DNA of 64,000 nucleotides from Prescottella defluvii (GCA_029690005.1 CP121458.1:4669872-4733871), one strand, 5' to 3'; positions 19,717 through 29,899 are shown, counted from the first letter of the stretch. The notes: generated by a model not told the origin, from the sequence alone. Made by a program: numbers and translations.

Positions 19717-20334
19717 CTACTGGTCCGACCACCCCGATCCGGCAACACGTGCAGTAATCCCAAGGCTGACTGAGCGGTTGTCGTGCGCAAGTCGTCGGGC
19801 GTCATCGCGCTTGCCGCGTAGACATGTCAAAGTGCGATCAATCCCCTCTATCTCGCCCAGCCAGTGCTCGTCCACGGCGCGCTGCTTGCGGCCGAGCAGG
19901 TCAGCCTCGAGTTGATCGAGTCGACTGACCATCTTCGGGTTGACGTGCAGCTGGCTGCATCGCAGGCACGCTTCTCTGAACTAACTGAGATGTTTGTTCA
20001 TCGCGGCGACGGTGCGTCTTGCCCGCGCCGGCGAGCCCGGCCGGTGCGGTGCCGGTTTAGTTCGCGGACACAGATTCGTTCGGGAACCAGGTGGCGGTTG
20101 CGGCTATGGGGCTCTCCGTCAGCGGGACCGAATGCTCAACTCCGTGATCCACATCGTGGCCCGTCACCCAAGCCGTATGCCGAACTGCGACGGATACACC
20201 GCGACCGGTTCGACCACCACGCCGTTGGCGTCCTCCAAGCGATACGGCTCCGTGTGCTCGCGGGTGGCTACGAACCGACCGCTGCGGGGCGCTACCAGGC
20301 TTGCCAAATCGCGGTTCTCGTCCGATTCGATCAC
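19717..20334 (-). pseudogene. Remnant of a tyrosine recombinase/transposon integrase
   Basis: Two pieces on the same strand look like the two ends of an actinobacterial tyrosine recombinase. From GTG 20334, VIESDENRDLASLVAPRSGR is followed by PYRLEDANGVVVEPVAVY, an N-terminal pattern of such integrases, and it stops about 60 codons later. From about 19985 to 19717 comes REACLRCSQLHVNPKM, then SRLDQLEADL and LGEIEGIDRTLTCLRGKRDDARRL, a C-terminal Cys-x2-Cys and helical tail seen in Tn-type integrases. The catalytic core (R-H-R-Y) is missing, so several hundred codons are deleted. Assignment is from pattern memory. Confidence 0.5.
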
Positions 20335-20410
20335 GCGGGCAAGCTACCGACCCACCTCCAACCCGAGCACCCACCTACCCCAACCTCGGAGTTGGTTCAG
20401 TCAACGGTGC

Positions 20411-21445
20411 ACGAAGCGCACCCTGTACGGCCCCGATCACGAAGCGTTCCGCGAATCCGCCCTCGAGGTGCCCGAGCATTACGGCGGCAGCGACGCCGGC
20501 GACTACCGCTTCAACGCGGTCCTCGGCGAGGAACTCGCCCGCGCGAGCGCCTCGTTCAGCTCGTGCCTGGGTATCCACTACGACATCGTTGCGCCATACC
20601 TGGTCAAGCTGACCAGCGACGAGCAGAAGGAGCGGTGGCTGCCCAAGTTCTGCAGCGGCGAGATGGTCACCGCGATCGGCATGACGGAACCGTCGGGCGG
20701 CTCCGACCTCGCGGCGCTCGAGACCACCGCGGTGCGCGACGGCGACGACTGGATCATCAACGGCTCGAAGACCTTCATCACCAACGGCTACAGCGCCGAC
20801 CTGGTGATCGTCGCGACCCGCACGAGCCCGGAGAAGACGGCCCGCGGCATCACGCTGTTCGCGGTCGAGGCCGGCGCCGAGGGCTTCGAGCGGGGCCGCA
20901 AGCTCGACAAGGTCGGTCAGCCCGAGTCCGACACCGCCGAGCTGTTCTTCGACAACGTCCGGGTACCGAGCGCCAACATGATCGGCGAGCTCGACGGCGG
21001 CTTCAACCGCATGATGCAGCTGCTGCCGCAGGAGCGGATCGGCGCCGCGGTCGCGAACCTCGCGCACGCCCGGCCAATCCTCGAGGAGACCATCGAGTAC
21101 GACAAGGAGCGCAAGGCGTTCAGGCAGCCGATCGGTCAGATGCAGTGGAACAAGTTCCTCATCGCGGAGCTGGTCACCAAGCTCGAGGTGGCGCAGGCGT
21201 ACGTCGACAGCTGCGTCGCCGCGCACGACAGCGGCGAGCTGACCGCAGTCGACGCCGAGAAGGCCAAGTGGTGGAGCGCGCAGGTGCAGAACGAGATCCT
21301 GGACCACTGCGTCCAGCTGCACGGCGGCTACGGCTTCATGAAGGAGTACCGCGCGGCCCGCGCCTGGGTGGACGCGCGTGTGACCAAGATCTGGGCCGGA
21401 TCGAACGAGATCATGAAGGAACTCATCGGCCGCGACCTGGGCCTG
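20411..21445 (+). CDS. Acyl-CoA dehydrogenase with an N-terminal internal deletion
   Basis: The sequence begins KRTLYGPDHEAFRES, the normal start of actinobacterial AcdA-type enzymes, but jumps straight to LEVPEHYGG, skipping roughly 45 residues of the N-terminal helical domain. The expected ATG reads ACG (20411). The rest is intact: MTEPSGGSDLAALETTA, WIINGSKTFITNGYSADL, and the C-terminal QLHGGYGFMKEYRAARAWVDARVTKIWAGSNEIMKELIGRDLGL. The enzyme would introduce the alpha-beta double bond in acyl-CoA using FAD and ETF. The catalytic Glu in the family is near this C-terminal region. No stop follows GRDLGL in frame, so the end is set by family. It lies beside the recombinase remnant. Confidence 0.72.
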
Positions 21446-21456
21446 TGGCGGTCAGG

Positions 21457-22319
21457 CTACGCGGGCGGCCGCCGAGCCGAGGATCTCGCCGGCCGCCCGG
21501 CCGAACGTGTCGGGTCGCCGATCAGCCAGCCGTGGCAGCCGGCGACCCGGTGCACGCGCGGGTCGCGCAGTGCGCGGCGCAGGGACTCGAAGCTCGCGTA
21601 CGGGATGAAGGTGTCGCCGCGACTCCACAGCAGCGTGGTCGGCACGCCGCGCTCGGCGAGCCGCGTCGCCTCGCCCCGCAGGTCCGCCGTCCGGGCCAGT
21701 TCACCGATCCGCCACAGCCCGGCCGGATCGCGGACGGCGTTGCGCAGCGCGTCGCCGGCGATCGACGCGATCGCGGACACCGGGGTGCCGGTGAGGACCG
21801 CGTCGACGGCGGCCGACGCGCCCCACCGCCACAGCGGCCGGTGCCGGATGTCGAGCACCGCCCCGTTCGGCGCCCAGGCCCCGCCGCCGACGGAGTTGAC
21901 GAGCACCAGTTCCGACACCCGCTCGCCCAGGTCGTGGGCCGACGCGATCGCCACCCCGCCGCCGAACGAATGACCGACGACGGTGACCGGCTCGTCGATA
22001 CCGAGGGTATCGAGGAACCGGCCCACGAACTGTGCGTATCCGCCGAACCCGTGTCGCGGCGCCGACAGGGCGCCGGTGCCCCGAAGCCCGGCAGCGCGGG
22101 AGCGTAGACACGCACCCCGGTGGCGGCGAGACGCCCGATCGCCGCCGCGTAGGTGCGGTGTGTGAGACCGAAGCCGTGCAGGAACACCACCGGACGGCCA
22201 CGTCCGGCCACCCCGTACGGAACCGCCCGCCCGTCGACGTCGAGCTCCCGCCACGACGGTCCGATCGGCGAACGCGGATCGGCATCGATCGTCGGGTGGA
22301 ACTGCGGCTGGCGGCGCAT
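21457..22319 (-). CDS. Alpha/beta hydrolase
   Basis: Starts MRRQPQFHPTIDADPRSPIG. The fold is shown by PVVFLHGFGLTHRTYAAAIG (oxyanion hole HGF), the nucleophile elbow VVGHSFGGGVAIAS, and the catalytic His in VAGCHGWLIGDP near the end. About 287 codons, normal for the family. It converges on the acyl-CoA dehydrogenase. One shift lies near 22090 after ALPGFG. Substrate is unknown; the gene may belong with the neighbouring lipid enzyme. Confidence 0.8.
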
Positions 22320-22467
22320 CGGGTACCTCGTCTCGTGCAGTCGGTGTTGACCAAGGTCAGCCTCGCTGCATACCGCGATCCGCGGGACGGTAGATCTACC
22401 CGGTTCGTATACGTGTTTTGTGCCGCAGAACCGCCCAGGTGGTTTGCTCCAGGGGCGTCTGCCCAGG

Positions 22468-24837
22468 TCAGGAAGTCGACTCGTGGCGATGTTCGGCAAC
22501 CCACGCGGCGATCTGCGCGCGCGATCCGTACCCGAGCTTGGCGAGTACCCGCTCGACGTGACCCTCCGCCGTCCGCTGCGAGATCACCAGCGTCTCGGCG
22601 ATCTCCCGATTGGTGAGCCCCTGCGCGACGAGGTCGGCGACCTGACGCTCGCGGCGGGTGAGGGCCGGTGTCTCGGCCGACGGTGTCACGATCCGCATCG
22701 GCGCGGTCGGCGCCTCCATGTAGGCCCGCGACGGGCCGAGCGCGTCCCTCCGGCCGAGCGCGTAGTCGACCGCGTCGGCGAGGGTCAGTTCGGCTCCCTT
22801 CGCCAGAGCCGCCTCGAACGCGCGGTCGCCGAGGATCCGGCGGCACTGCAGGCGGCACTCCTCGTGCCACGCCAACATGGTCGGGATCAGGACGGGCGGC
22901 ACGCCCATGGCCTGCCGGAGCGCCTCGGCCGCGCCGGACAGGATCGCGGCCCGTTCCCCCTGTCGAGCGGCGGCCGCACCCCACGCCAACGTCTCGAGAC
23001 AACCTGCGGCCGCGTAGTGGTCGTTCACCATTCGGGTCAACGGCAGGGCCTCGGTGAGCAGCGCGGAGGCACGATCGCGAGCGCCCTGCCTCCACAACGA
23101 GAGCCCCAGCAGGTAACTCGACCGCGCTCGGTATTCGCACTCGCCTCGCGCCCGGGTGATCGTGAGAACCTCCTCGTGGCAGGCCTGGGCGAGTGCCATG
23201 TCCCCAGTCATCCCACCGATGAGACCGAGAGCCTGAAGCGCCCAGATCAGTCGATGGGGATCGGGAAGCTCCCGGAGCGGCGCCACCGCCACCTCGACAA
23301 GCTCGAGCGCCGCCCCCAAGTCACCCCGGTAGAGCGCCTGCCGGCCGGCGGACTGGGAGACCATCGCGTCGACGGCCGGATCACCCATGACCGCCGCGAG
23401 CCGCTCCGCCCGTCCGACGAATTCGGCGCCGTTCACGAAGTCCTGCTGCATCGCCGCGAGATGGCTGGCGACGCACAACGCGGTGACGCGCGCCGGGTCG
23501 GGCTGCTCGTCCGACGCCGCGAGCGCGCGGGTGAGCCAGCGCCGGGCCTCACCGAACATTCCCTGGCAGAACCAGAACGGGAACAGGGCAGTCGCCATCC
23601 GTACCCCGTGCCCGCCCTCGCCCGGCACGCCCACGCAGAACTTCAGCGCGTCGCGCAGGTTTGCCGTCTCCCGGGTGAGCCGCGCGATCAGATCGACCTG
23701 GTGAGGACCTACCCACTGCGCGTCGGCACGTTCCGCGAGTCCGAGGAACCAGTCCCGGTGTCGACGCCGGCACTCCGCGCGCTCGCCCATCTCGTCGAGC
23801 TTCTCCAGGCCGTAGTCGCGCAGGGTCTCGAGCATCCCGTATCGGTTGGCCGCACCGGATTCCTCGACCGTGAGGATCGATTTGTCGACCAACGACGCCA
23901 CCAGGTCCAGCACCATTCCCGTTCCGGCCGCGTGAGAACAGATGCCTTCGACGGCGTCGAGCTCGAACCCACCCGAGAACACGGACAGCCGGCTCCACAA
24001 CCGACGCTCCTCCGGGGTGCACAGTTCGTAGCTCCAGTCGACACTCAGACGGAGCGTCTGTTGGCGGGTAGGAGCGACCCGACTGCCCGTGGTGAGCAAA
24101 CGGAATCGATCGGTGAGCCGCTGCAGGATCTGGTCCACCGACAGCGCCCGCATGCGTGCAGCCGCCAGCTCGATCGGCAGCGGTAGTCCGTCGAGCCGGT
24201 GACAGATCTGGACGATCGCCTTCCGATTATCTTCGGTGACAACGAAATCCGGAACAGCAGCACGGGCGCGCTCGACGAACAACGTCACCGATTCGTATCG
24301 CGGCAACGCCTCCAAGGTGGGCGGCGACGTCGGATCCGGGACGGGTAGCGGCTGGACCAGGAACAGTGCCTCGCCACCGACGCCGAGCGGCTCACGACTC
24401 GTCGCGAGGACACGCAACCCCGGGCACTCGCGCAGTAGCACGTCGACGAGCTTCGCGGCCGCGTCCACCAGGTGCTCACAGTTGTCGAGGACCAACAGCA
24501 GGTCTCGACCGGCGAGATGCTCGATCAGCAGGTCCGCCGGCGAACGGGCCGCCATGTCGTGCAACCCGAACACCGCGGCGACCGTGTCCGGAACCAGGTC
24601 CGGTTCGTGCACCTCCGCCAGCTCGACGAGCCACGCCCCGTCCGGGAAGTCGCGGTGCACACTTCCGACGACCTCCAGCGCGAGCCGCGTCTTGCCCACT
24701 CCGCCGATGCCGGTCAACGTCACCAACCGGGATTCGGAAAGCAATCGTTTGGCCGCCTGGACCTCGCGGCGGCGTCCCACGAACGTCGTCAGCGCGGAGG
24801 GAAGATTTCCGACCTTGCTCCGTGTGGTGGCTGACAT
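22468..24837 (-). CDS. Large NTPase-LuxR transcriptional regulator
   Basis: An intact 789-residue protein from MSATTRSKVGNLPSALTTFVG. An N-terminal AAA/NB-ARC-like ATPase carries Walker A (TLTGIGGVGKTRLAL, near residue 35), Walker B (LLLVLDNCEHL), sensor-like LRVLATSREPLGV and GLPLPIELAAAR. A long middle region has TPR-like helical repeats. The C-terminus is a LuxR/GerE helix-turn-helix: LTRRERQVADLVAQGLTNREIAETLVISQRTAEGHVERVLAKLGYGSRAQIAAWV. It resembles the large adenylate-cyclase-less regulators common in mycobacteria. The signal and targets are unknown; it stands divergent from a GNAT acetyltransferase gene, 119 bp away. Confidence 0.87.
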   Translation of the reverse strand: MSATTRSKVGNLPSALTTFVGRRREVQAAKRLLSESRLVTLTGIGGVGKTRLALEVVGSVHRDFPDGAWLVELAEVHEPDLVPDTVAAVFGLHDMAARSPADLLIEHLAGRDLLLVLDNCEHLVDAAAKLVDVLLRECPGLRVLATSREPLGVGGEALFLVQPLPVPDPTSPPTLEALPRYESVTLFVERARAAVPDFVVTEDNRKAIVQICHRLDGLPLPIELAAARMRALSVDQILQRLTDRFRLLTTGSRVAPTRQQTLRLSVDWSYELCTPEERRLWSRLSVFSGGFELDAVEGICSHAAGTGMVLDLVASLVDKSILTVEESGAANRYGMLETLRDYGLEKLDEMGERAECRRRHRDWFLGLAERADAQWVGPHQVDLIARLTRETANLRDALKFCVGVPGEGGHGVRMATALFPFWFCQGMFGEARRWLTRALAASDEQPDPARVTALCVASHLAAMQQDFVNGAEFVGRAERLAAVMGDPAVDAMVSQSAGRQALYRGDLGAALELVEVAVAPLRELPDPHRLIWALQALGLIGGMTGDMALAQACHEEVLTITRARGECEYRARSSYLLGLSLWRQGARDRASALLTEALPLTRMVNDHYAAAGCLETLAWGAAAARQGERAAILSGAAEALRQAMGVPPVLIPTMLAWHEECRLQCRRILGDRAFEAALAKGAELTLADAVDYALGRRDALGPSRAYMEAPTAPMRIVTPSAETPALTRRERQVADLVAQGLTNREIAETLVISQRTAEGHVERVLAKLGYGSRAQIAAWVAEHRHESTS

Positions 24838-24956
24838 GGACCGCCCACTCCCTCGAGCCCCTGCTGCTTCGACGGTACCCCCGACCGGGCGAGTGGACGC
24901 TCGCCGAACGGATCCGGTCGGCGTCACGGCCCCGCCGCGGCACTACCGTTGACGAC

Positions 24957-25661
24957 GTGGACGGCCATCAGATCGACATCATCCGGCTCGCGTGGGCGCG
25001 CGAACTCGGCCTCACCGACCGAGCCCTCGACGACTCCGGAGTCCGTCACGTCCGGGTGGACGACTCGGAGGAGCGGATTCGCTTCGTGACGATCGCCGGC
25101 GCCGGCGCCTTGGTCGGTCCCGGATGGGCGGTGGAACGCGCGCAGTCACACTCCGACGAGGAGCTCGCCCGGTCCGGGGGCCTGCTCGCGCTCGCGAAGG
25201 ACCATTCCGGCCGCAGTTCCGGACCCGTCGAGCTGGGCTGGGCCGCCGACTTCGGGAAGGGCATCGCCGTCGAGGAGCCTCTGGTCTCACACGAGTTCGA
25301 GCACGTCCTCGCCCTCCAGAGCGGGTGCCCGCCCGACGACGTCGCCGAGGCCGGTCTGAGCGACAAGGCGAACTGGTTCACCGTCGTCGACGACGCCCAC
25401 CGTCCGCTCGCGTCCGCCGGGTACGCGGAGTGGCAGGGGATCATCGCGGACATGGGCGCGCTCACCGCGCCGTCCGCCCGGCGACGCGGGTTCGGGGCCA
25501 CCGCAACCCGACTCGCCACGAACGACGCCCTCGACGCCGGGCTGATCCCGCAGTGGCGGGCCCATCGGGACAACGTCGCGTCCCGCCGGCTGGCGGCCGG
25601 CCTCGGATACGAGGAACTCGGAACGTACGTGTCGATCGCGGTGGCGCCCAGTACCGTGTGA
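24957..25661 (+). CDS. GNAT-family N-acetyltransferase
   Basis: 234 residues from GTG 24957 (DGHQIDIIRLAWARELG). The C-terminal third is a GNAT domain: GIIADMGALTAPSARRRGFGATATRLATND contains the acetyl-CoA loop RRRGFG, and AHRDNVASRRLAAGLGYEELGTYV the last strand and helix. The N-terminal part contains acidic stretches and no recognised motif. Members acetylate small molecules or protein amines in the cytoplasm; substrate unknown. It lies 29 bp before the GST gene, co-directional, so the two may be co-transcribed. Frame intact. Confidence 0.75.
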   Translation: MDGHQIDIIRLAWARELGLTDRALDDSGVRHVRVDDSEERIRFVTIAGAGALVGPGWAVERAQSHSDEELARSGGLLALAKDHSGRSSGPVELGWAADFGKGIAVEEPLVSHEFEHVLALQSGCPPDDVAEAGLSDKANWFTVVDDAHRPLASAGYAEWQGIIADMGALTAPSARRRGFGATATRLATNDALDAGLIPQWRAHRDNVASRRLAAGLGYEELGTYVSIAVAPSTV

Positions 25662-25690
25662 GAGGGGGCGACACACGGAGCTGATGCGCG

Positions 25691-26773
25691 ATGAGTGACG
25701 ACGGTACGGAACGCACGACCGACAGCGACGACGGTTCCCACCCGACCGATGCCGGCGCCACCTTCGTCGAACCCGGCGAGGAGTTCAGCCGGGACATGAA
25801 CTACATCCCGACACGAATCACCGCCGACGGGCGCGACGGCTATCCCGTCGAGCCCGGCCGGTACCGCCTGATCGTCGCCCGCGCCTGCCCGTCGGCCAAC
25901 CGCGCGATCATCGTGCGGCGGCTCCTCGGACTGGAAGACGTTCTGTCCATGGGCATCTGCGGACCCACCCACGACGAGCGCAGCTGGACCTTCGACCTCG
26001 ATCCCGGTGGCGTCGACCCGGTGTTGAAGATCCCGAGGCTGCAGGACGCGTACTTCGCCCGCTTCCCCGGCTACTCGCGCGGCATCACAGTGCCCGCCAT
26101 CGTCGAGATCGCGACCGGTCAGGTCGTCACCAACGACTTTCCACAGATGACGCTGGACCTGTCGACCGAGTGGAAGGAGTTCCACCGCGACGGCGCACCG
26201 GACCTGTACCCCGAGGACCTGCGCAGCGAGATCGACGAGGTCGCCGATCTCGTGTTCCACGACGTCAACAACGGTGTCTACCGGTGCGGATTCGCCGGCT
26301 CACAGGACGCGTACGATGCCGCGTACGACCGGCTGTTCGAACGCCTCGACTGGCTCACCGAACGACTGTCGACCCAGCGGTTCCTCGTGGGCGACACCAT
26401 TACCGAGGCCGACGTGCGCCTGTTCACGACGCTCGCCCGGTTCGACGCCGTCTACAACGGGCACTTCAAGTGCAATCGGAGCAAGTTGTCGGAGATGCCG
26501 GTGATGTGGAACTACGCGCGGGATCTGTTCCAGACCCCCGGTTTCGGGGACACGATCGACTTCACCCAGATCAAGCAGCACTACTACATCGTCCACAAGG
26601 ACATCAACCCGACGCAGATCGTGCCCAAGGGGCCCGACCTGTCGCACTGGCTCGAACCGCACAACCGGGAGGTGCTGGGCGGACGTCCCTTCGGCAACGG
26701 CACTCCCCCGCATCCGCCCCGGCCGGAAGAGGTTGTGCCGCTGTCACACTGGGCAACCACACAGCGCGACTGA
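25691..26773 (+). CDS. Xi-class glutathione/mycothiol S-transferase (glutathionyl-hydroquinone reductase family)
   Basis: An intact 360-residue protein. The thioredoxin-like domain has FSRDMNYIPTRIT and RLIVARACPSANRAIIVRRLLGLED, the active-site Cys being in CPSA; the family norm is CPWA, so the usual Trp is Ser here. The helical domain has FLVGDTITEADVRLFTTLARFDAVYNGHFKCNR and ends in IVPKGPDLSHWLEPHNRE, characteristic of Xi-class (YqjG/ECM4) enzymes that remove thiol adducts from hydroquinones. Actinobacteria lack glutathione, so mycothiol is the likely thiol. Confidence 0.85.
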   Translation: MSDDGTERTTDSDDGSHPTDAGATFVEPGEEFSRDMNYIPTRITADGRDGYPVEPGRYRLIVARACPSANRAIIVRRLLGLEDVLSMGICGPTHDERSWTFDLDPGGVDPVLKIPRLQDAYFARFPGYSRGITVPAIVEIATGQVVTNDFPQMTLDLSTEWKEFHRDGAPDLYPEDLRSEIDEVADLVFHDVNNGVYRCGFAGSQDAYDAAYDRLFERLDWLTERLSTQRFLVGDTITEADVRLFTTLARFDAVYNGHFKCNRSKLSEMPVMWNYARDLFQTPGFGDTIDFTQIKQHYYIVHKDINPTQIVPKGPDLSHWLEPHNREVLGGRPFGNGTPPHPPRPEEVVPLSHWATTQRD

Positions 26774-26778
26774 ATCAC

Positions 26779-26991
26779 TCACTCGCCGGTGTACGTCCCG
26801 AAGCTCCAGTACACGCCCTCGGGGTCGCGACACGTGAATCCGCGGGAACCGTCGTCCTCGTCCTTCAGCCCCTGGACCACCACCGCGCCGCCCACGTCGC
26901 TCACCTGCCTCGACAGTCGCGGACGGCACCAGCCTATCCACGGCAAAGTCTCCCTGCCTGGGAATTCCAGGGTCGCAGACTCGGTTTCCAT
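26779..26991 (-). pseudogene. Truncated glyoxalase/VOC-family protein
   Basis: A 70-residue frame ends RGFTCRDPEGVYWSFGTYTGE, the C-terminal strand signature of VOC/glyoxalase proteins. Ahead of it is METESATLEFPGRETLPWIG, and the usual first beta-alpha-beta module is absent. It may be a truncated relic or a gene with a lost segment. It converges on the GST gene and stands divergent from the EcsC-like gene, leaving only about 60 bp for both promoters. Confidence 0.45.
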
Positions 26992-27052
26992 ATAGTCGGA
27001 TACGGAATGACCGCCCGCGCGCCGGGACCGGGATACCGAGATGAGGACTGGG

Positions 27053-27792
27053 ATGGCCGAGAAGCAGGGACGGATCGAATCGACGATCGTCTCGGTGCTC
27101 GACAACGCGAGCCGGTTGCAGGCACCTGCCGTCGCGAAGTACGTCGAGCGCGTACGACGGGCCCGCCCCGAAGACACACCCGCCCAGAGCGTCGCGCGCA
27201 TGGAGAAGATGTTCCTGACCGCGGTGACGAGCAGCGGCAGCGCGGTCGGCGCCACCGCCGCGGTGCCGGCGGTCGGGACGATGACGTCGATTGCCGCGGT
27301 CGGCGCGGAAACCGCGTTCTTCCTCGAGGCGTCGGCCCTGTTGACGCTCGCGATCGCCTCCGTCCACGGCATCTCCCCACATGATCATCAGCAACGCCGC
27401 GCGCTCGTCCTGGCCGTCGCCCTGGGCGAATCGGGCATGGAGATCGTCGAGCGGGCCACCGGGCTGACCGCGACCAACTGGGCGCGGCTCGTCACCGGCC
27501 GGATCCCGCCCGGGACCATGCGGGCGATGAACAGTTCCCTCGTCCGCAAGTTCGTCACGAAATACGCCGCGAAGCGCAGTGCCCTCATCCTGGGCAAGCT
27601 CCTCCCGCCGGGGTCGGTGCGGTGATCGGCGGCGCCGGAAACCGCGCGATCGGCCGCGGGGTCATCGACAATGCGCGTGAGGCGTTCGGCCCGGCCCCGG
27701 CGGTCTGGCCGGATCGACCCGCCACGCTCGACAACCGGGCTCGACTGCACGTCGTCCCGCCGCCGAGCGAGCCGCGCAGCGCCCGGTCCTGA
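27053..27792 (+). CDS. EcsC-like membrane-associated protein
   Basis: From ATG 27053 (AGGA 5 nt upstream; ATG 27041 is also possible). A hydrophobic Gly/Ala stretch (SSGSAVGATAAVPAVGTMTS, then VGAETAFFLEASALLTLAIASVHGI) suggests one or two membrane segments. After TKYAAKRSALILGKLLPP the frame must shift by one base near 27612 to continue VGAVIGGAGNRAIGRGVIDNAREAFG, which matches the C-terminal glycine-zipper pattern of EcsC-family proteins; the true stop is then 27790-27792. Function is unknown. It is 28 bp upstream of a hydrolase gene and may be co-transcribed. Confidence 0.6.
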
Positions 27793-27820
27793 CCGGTCGA
27801 CCCGACGGGAGGACGTCGCC

Positions 27821-28638
27821 GTGCGCACCGAACGTTTCGAAGGACTCCACGTCCTGTCCGCCGGATCCGGTGACCGCACGGTCGTTCTGCTGCACGGCTA
27901 TTCGGACCACGGCGGCACCTGGCAGAAGGTGACGCCCACTCTGGCCCGACACTTCCGGGTGCTCGTCGTGGACCTGCCCGGATTCGGGCGCAGCGCGGGT
28001 ACCTGGCGCGAACCGCTGATCGACGGGTACGTCGAGACTCTCAGCGCCCTCACCAACGACGAGTCGGGGCAGGTCAGCGTGATCGGCAACTCGCTCGGCG
28101 CGGTGACCGCACTCGCGTGGGCGTCCGCCCGCCCCGACCTCGTCGCGGACGTTGTCCTGTCCGACATGCCCGGGGTCTCCCGATCCCCCGGTCCTGGACG
28201 CGCGGCACGCAACTGCGCATGGACCGAGTGGCGCGGGTGCTGGCCGGGCCGGTGCCCGACCGGTACCTCCAGCAGCTGATCGGTGCGGTCTACGCGAGCG
28301 CCGCACTGCGCCATCCCCGCCGCGCGAACGCACGCGTGCGCGCCGACTACACGCAGCACTACGCCAGCAAGCGGCAGGTGGCCGACCTGCTGACGCTCGG
28401 CCGCATCGTCATCCGGGAGATCGAGGACCTGCCGATCCCGGCGATGATCGACGGCCTGGAGATGCCGGCGCTGCTGCTGTGGGGCGCAAACGACCTGCTG
28501 ACCCCCGCCCGAGCGGCCAGCCGGATCACGACCCACACCGGCCGTCGGGTCGCGATCATCCCCAGTTGCGGACATTGCCCGCAACTGGACTGCCCGAGCG
28601 AGTTCCTCGCCGAGGTTCTTCCGTTCCTGCACCGCTGA
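27821..28638 (+). CDS. Alpha/beta hydrolase
   Basis: GTG 27821 is preceded by GGGAGGA. HGYSDHGGTWQKVTPTLARHF gives the oxyanion-hole region, VIGNSLGAVTALAWA the nucleophile elbow (Ser), LLLWGANDLLTPARAA the acid and IPSCGHCPQLDCP the catalytic His. About 272 codons. One shift lies near 28195 (SDMPGVSRSP then RGTQLRMDRVARVL). It resembles lipase/esterase-type hydrolases of mycobacteria; the substrate is unknown. Confidence 0.8.
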
Positions 28639-28669
28639 AGGCGTCCGCCCGGTCGGTACAGTCGAAGCC

Positions 28670-29067
28670 ATGGCCGGGCACGTTCGAGCGTCGATCACTC
28701 GCGCGGCGGCACTGTGCGCTCTCGTGTTCGGCGTCCTGGCGATGCACCCGTCGCCACCGCCCCCCTCGGTCCGATCGCCGCGGTCGGACACCACGGGCAG
28801 GAACACGCGATGGCCGGTTCCGAATCGCCGACGGACCCGACGCCCGCGCCCGATCACCCCACCGACCACCCCGCCTTCCACATGTGCCTGGCGGTGCTGC
28901 TGGCCGCGACCCTCGCCCTGGCGGTGTGGCTGCTGCTGAGGACCGCCCGGGCACAGCACGTGCGAATCCATCGCGCGTCCGGTCCCGCCCGACGCGCCGG
29001 ACGGGCACCCCCGTTCACCCCGACGACCTCCGAATTCCTGTCGTCTCTGTGCATCCTGCGGGTGTGA
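28670..29067 (+). CDS. DUF6153-like small membrane protein
   Basis: About 132 codons from ATG 28670: an N-terminal helix (AAALCALVFGVLAMH), a His-containing linker GHHGQEHAMAGSE with HPTDHPAFHMC, a second helix LAVLLAATLALAVWLLL, and a basic tail. This two-helix, His-rich arrangement fits the actinobacterial DUF6153 family. One shift lies near 28750. It directly precedes a DUF305 lipoprotein, a combination often seen with copper handling, so a metal role is possible but unproven. Confidence 0.6.
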
Positions 29068-29147
29068 CAGGGCCACTGCGGCGCGGCGTCGACGCCGTCC
29101 CGGCCGCAGTCCGGTTTCCTGAATCACTCTTGAAGAAAGCACAGGTC

Positions 29148-29790
29148 ATGAACAGCAAGCGAATGATCGTCGGCATCGGTGCCGCCGCCGCAGCCGTCAC
29201 CCTCCTCGTCGGCTGCACGAACGACGAGTCCAACGACAACACGTCGAACGGCACCCCCGCCACGACGTCGGCGAGCGCATCCGGCACCGCCGAACCGGGC
29301 GGCGCCCACGACACTGCCGACGTGGCGTACGTCCAGATGATGATCCCGCACCACGAGCAGGCGGTCGAGATGGCCGAGCTCGTCCCGAGTCGCAGCAGCA
29401 ACCCCGACGTCGTCGCGCTCGCCGCGCAGATCGAGCAGGCCCAGGCACCCGAGATCGAACAGATGGAAGGGTGGCTGAAGGCATGGGGCGAGCCCGCCAT
29501 GCCGATGACGAGCGAGCACGGGATGCCGGGGATGCCGGGGATGCCCGGCATGGAGGGTGGCGGCCACGGCATGATGACCGCCGACCAGATGCAGGCCCTC
29601 GAAAATGCGAAGGAACCGAGTTCGATCGCATGTGGCTCGAGATGATGATCGAGCACCGTCAGGCGCCGTCGCCAGCTCGGAGCAGATCCTGACCAACGGT
29701 CAGAGCGAGCAGGTGCGGCAGTTGGCGCAGCAGATCGTGTCGAGCCAGCAGGCCGAGATCGCCCAGATGGAGGCCCTGCTCGGTAGGTAG
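29148..29790 (+). CDS. DUF305 lipoprotein
   Basis: A lipoprotein signal (RMIVGIGAAAAAVTLLVGC) is followed by a Ser/Thr-rich linker and a DUF305 domain: YVQMMIPHHEQAVEMAELV near residue 65, a Met/Gly/His loop (GMPGMPGMPGMEGGGHGMM), and a second copy of the motif, MWLEMMIEHRQGAV. The paired helices and Met/His residues are typical of periplasmic or cell-surface DUF305 proteins, several of which are induced by copper. The frame changes near 29610 and 29665. It is followed by a terminator hairpin. Confidence 0.8.
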
Positions 29791-29795
29791 CCCAA

Positions 29796-29848
29796 CGGGT
29801 TGCGCACCCGGAGGCGCCGCCGCTGCGCTTCACCGGGTGTGCAACCCG
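29796..29848 (+). terminator. Terminator after DUF305 gene
   Basis: Arms 29796-29811 and 29833-29848 pair over 16 bp with one G-T wobble and a 21-nt loop, starting 5 bp after the DUF305 stop. Confidence 0.65.
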
Positions 29849-29899
29849 ACCGACCGGTTCCCCGGGTACTCTCACTCGACCGAGAATCCAGGGGGATCA

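Noticed and set aside
29518..29560. Tandem repeat encoding GMPGMPGMPGM
   Set aside because: A short low-complexity repeat within the DUF305 protein, part of its Met/His loop, not a satellite or CRISPR.
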